From an uncultured Methylophaga sp. (GTDB lineage Bacteria; Pseudomonadota; Gammaproteobacteria; Nitrosococcales; Methylophagaceae): DNA of 7,134 bases. Positions within the stretch are counted from its first letter, which is position 1, and each line of letters starts with the position of its first letter. Below the pieces are notes generated by a model, which made no database searches, was not told the DNA's origin, and saw nothing but the letters and a program-made list of their open reading frames with translations. Location of the stretch: NCBI GenBank assembly GCA_946885755.1, contig CAMPHB010000064.1:1-7134 (forward strand), given 5' to 3'. The translations under genes and the position numbers were made by a program. This document shows positions 5,981 to 7,134 of the stretch, piece after piece.

Positions 5981-7134
5981 ATGGCCAGTGTGTTAAAAAC
6001 CACCCACCACGGCGGCTGTCCGCATGATTGCCCTGATACCTGCGCGATGGTCTACGAAGTTGAAAACGGCAAGCTCATCAGTGTTAAAGGTAATGCTGAA
6101 CATCCAATGACCCGCGGCGGTCTCTGCGTCAAACTCAAAGATTACGAACAACGGCATTACCATCCGGATCGTTTGCTGCATCCGATGCGCCGGGTTGGGC
6201 CCAAAGGCAGTGGCCAGTTTGAGCAAATCAGCTGGGACGCTGCGCTGGATGAAATCACCAGCCGCTGGCAGGCGATTATTGAAGAATATGGCCCGCAGGC
6301 GATTATTCCCTACAGCTATCTCGGTAATCAGGGCTTAGTGCATGGTCTGAATGGCGCCGATGCCTTTTTTAATAAGCTGGGTGCCACGGTTTGTGAACGG
6401 ACATTTTGCGGTGAAGGTTCCTGCACGGCCTGGCTTTTGACCGTGGGCCCTACCGCCGGTGTCGATCCGGAAAGTTTTATCCATTCCAAATATATTGTCA
6501 TCTGGGGCTGTAACTCGGTCAGCACCAATCTGCATCACTGGCATATCATCAAAGATGCGCAAAAACGCGGTGCTAAAGTAGTCGTTATTGACCCGTATAA
6601 ATCCCGCACTGCCAAAGAAGCTGACTGGCACATCGCGCCGCGTCCCGGCACTGATGGTGCATTGGCGATGGCCATGATGCACACCATTATCGAACAAGGC
6701 CTGCAGGATCATGACTACATTGATAATTACACCGAAGGTTATGAGGCACTGGCTGAACGCGTTAAAACCCGCACGCCAGAATGGGCTACGGAAATTACCG
6801 GTGTGCCGGCGGATGTGATTCGTCAACTGGCGATGGAGTTTGCCACAACTCAACCTGCGGCAATTCGTCTGGGCGTGGCTTTGGAACGCAATTACGGCGG
6901 TGGTCAGGCAATTCGTGCCATTAGCTGTTTGCCGGCACTGACCGGTGCCTGGCGGCATGTTGGCGGTGGCGCGCTGCAATTCCCGGTTTGGGAGCATCCC
7001 TATAAATTTGACGTGATTTGCCGGCCGGATTTAATTCCGGAAGGCACGCAAGTGGTCAACGCGATTCAGATCGGTCGGGCCCTGACCGGTGAAATGGATC
7101 TGAAAGTGCCGATTAAATCGATGATGTGCTGGAA
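5981..7134 (+). CDS. Molybdopterin oxidoreductase with N-terminal [4Fe-4S] motif (partial)
   Basis: This is the N-terminal 384 residues of a DMSO-reductase-superfamily enzyme (bis-molybdopterin guanine dinucleotide cofactor); members usually exceed 650 residues, so the rest lies beyond the window. Cys13, Cys17, Cys21 and Cys49 form a C-x3-C-x3-C-x27-C pattern in GGCPHDCPDTCAM and GGLCVK, expected to bind a [4Fe-4S] cluster. The segment ERTFCGEGSCTAW (139-151) sits where the molybdenum-ligand loop is expected; Cys143 is the likeliest ligand by position. Cofactor-binding features follow: WGCNSVSTN (175-183) and VVVIDPYKSRTA (200-211). No twin-arginine signal precedes the cluster, so the enzyme is probably cytoplasmic. 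AGGAG lies 6 bases before the ATG. The substrate cannot be told; this CPxDCPDTC group is usually annotated only as formate dehydrogenase- or BisC-like. The 90-base spacer from the patatin-like gene leaves it unclear whether they are co-transcribed. Confidence 0.9.
   Translation, partial: MASVLKTTHHGGCPHDCPDTCAMVYEVENGKLISVKGNAEHPMTRGGLCVKLKDYEQRHYHPDRLLHPMRRVGPKGSGQFEQISWDAALDEITSRWQAIIEEYGPQAIIPYSYLGNQGLVHGLNGADAFFNKLGATVCERTFCGEGSCTAWLLTVGPTAGVDPESFIHSKYIVIWGCNSVSTNLHHWHIIKDAQKRGAKVVVIDPYKSRTAKEADWHIAPRPGTDGALAMAMMHTIIEQGLQDHDYIDNYTEGYEALAERVKTRTPEWATEITGVPADVIRQLAMEFATTQPAAIRLGVALERNYGGGQAIRAISCLPALTGAWRHVGGGALQFPVWEHPYKFDVICRPDLIPEGTQVVNAIQIGRALTGEMDLKVPIKSMMCW

Noticed and set aside
6335..6997. 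Long open frame (220 codons) on the minus strand
   Set aside because: It lies wholly inside the molybdopterin oxidoreductase gene on the opposite strand, whose motifs are clear, and its translation has no recognisable domain.

Overview
The window looks like part of a gammaproteobacterial chromosome with roughly balanced base composition, probably from a marine or otherwise sodium-exposed bacterium. The evidence is a sodium-pump decarboxylase operon in gamma-alpha-beta order, a close RssA-type patatin protein and AGGAG-type ribosome binding sites. A Methylophaga/Thiotrichales-like source would fit, but the genus cannot be fixed from sequence reading alone. All genes look intact except the two cut by the window edges. 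I saw no insertion sequence, CRISPR array, tRNA or rRNA.

Left part (1-3020, minus strand): a compact oadG-oadA-oadB operon for the membrane-bound, biotin-dependent oxaloacetate decarboxylase Na+ pump. OadA performs the carboxyl transfer and carries biotin. OadB decarboxylates carboxybiotin and exports Na+. OadG is a small anchor and assembly subunit. An extended -10 promoter (TGC-TATAAT) lies about 90 bases upstream of oadG. The predicted leader contains a 12-bp stem whose 3' arm overlaps the 5' arm of a second hairpin that reaches the ribosome binding site. This riboswitch-like layout is the most interesting feature here. OadA also has Gln where relatives have the first His of the metal-binding H-x-H motif.

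Middle (3208-4812): on the plus strand, diverging from oad, is a complete RNase J-like metallo-beta-lactamase/beta-CASP nuclease without the usual C-terminal extension. Converging on it from the minus strand is a 71-residue, very basic small protein with repeated DRR/ERR motifs and no recognised function.

Right part (4946-7134, plus strand): an RssA-type patatin-like serine hydrolase, then a short spacer with a perfect 8-bp inverted repeat, then the first 384 codons of a molybdopterin oxidoreductase. That protein has an N-terminal [4Fe-4S] cysteine motif and no export signal, and it is cut off by the window edge. Apart from the oad operon, the genes do not form an obvious common pathway.
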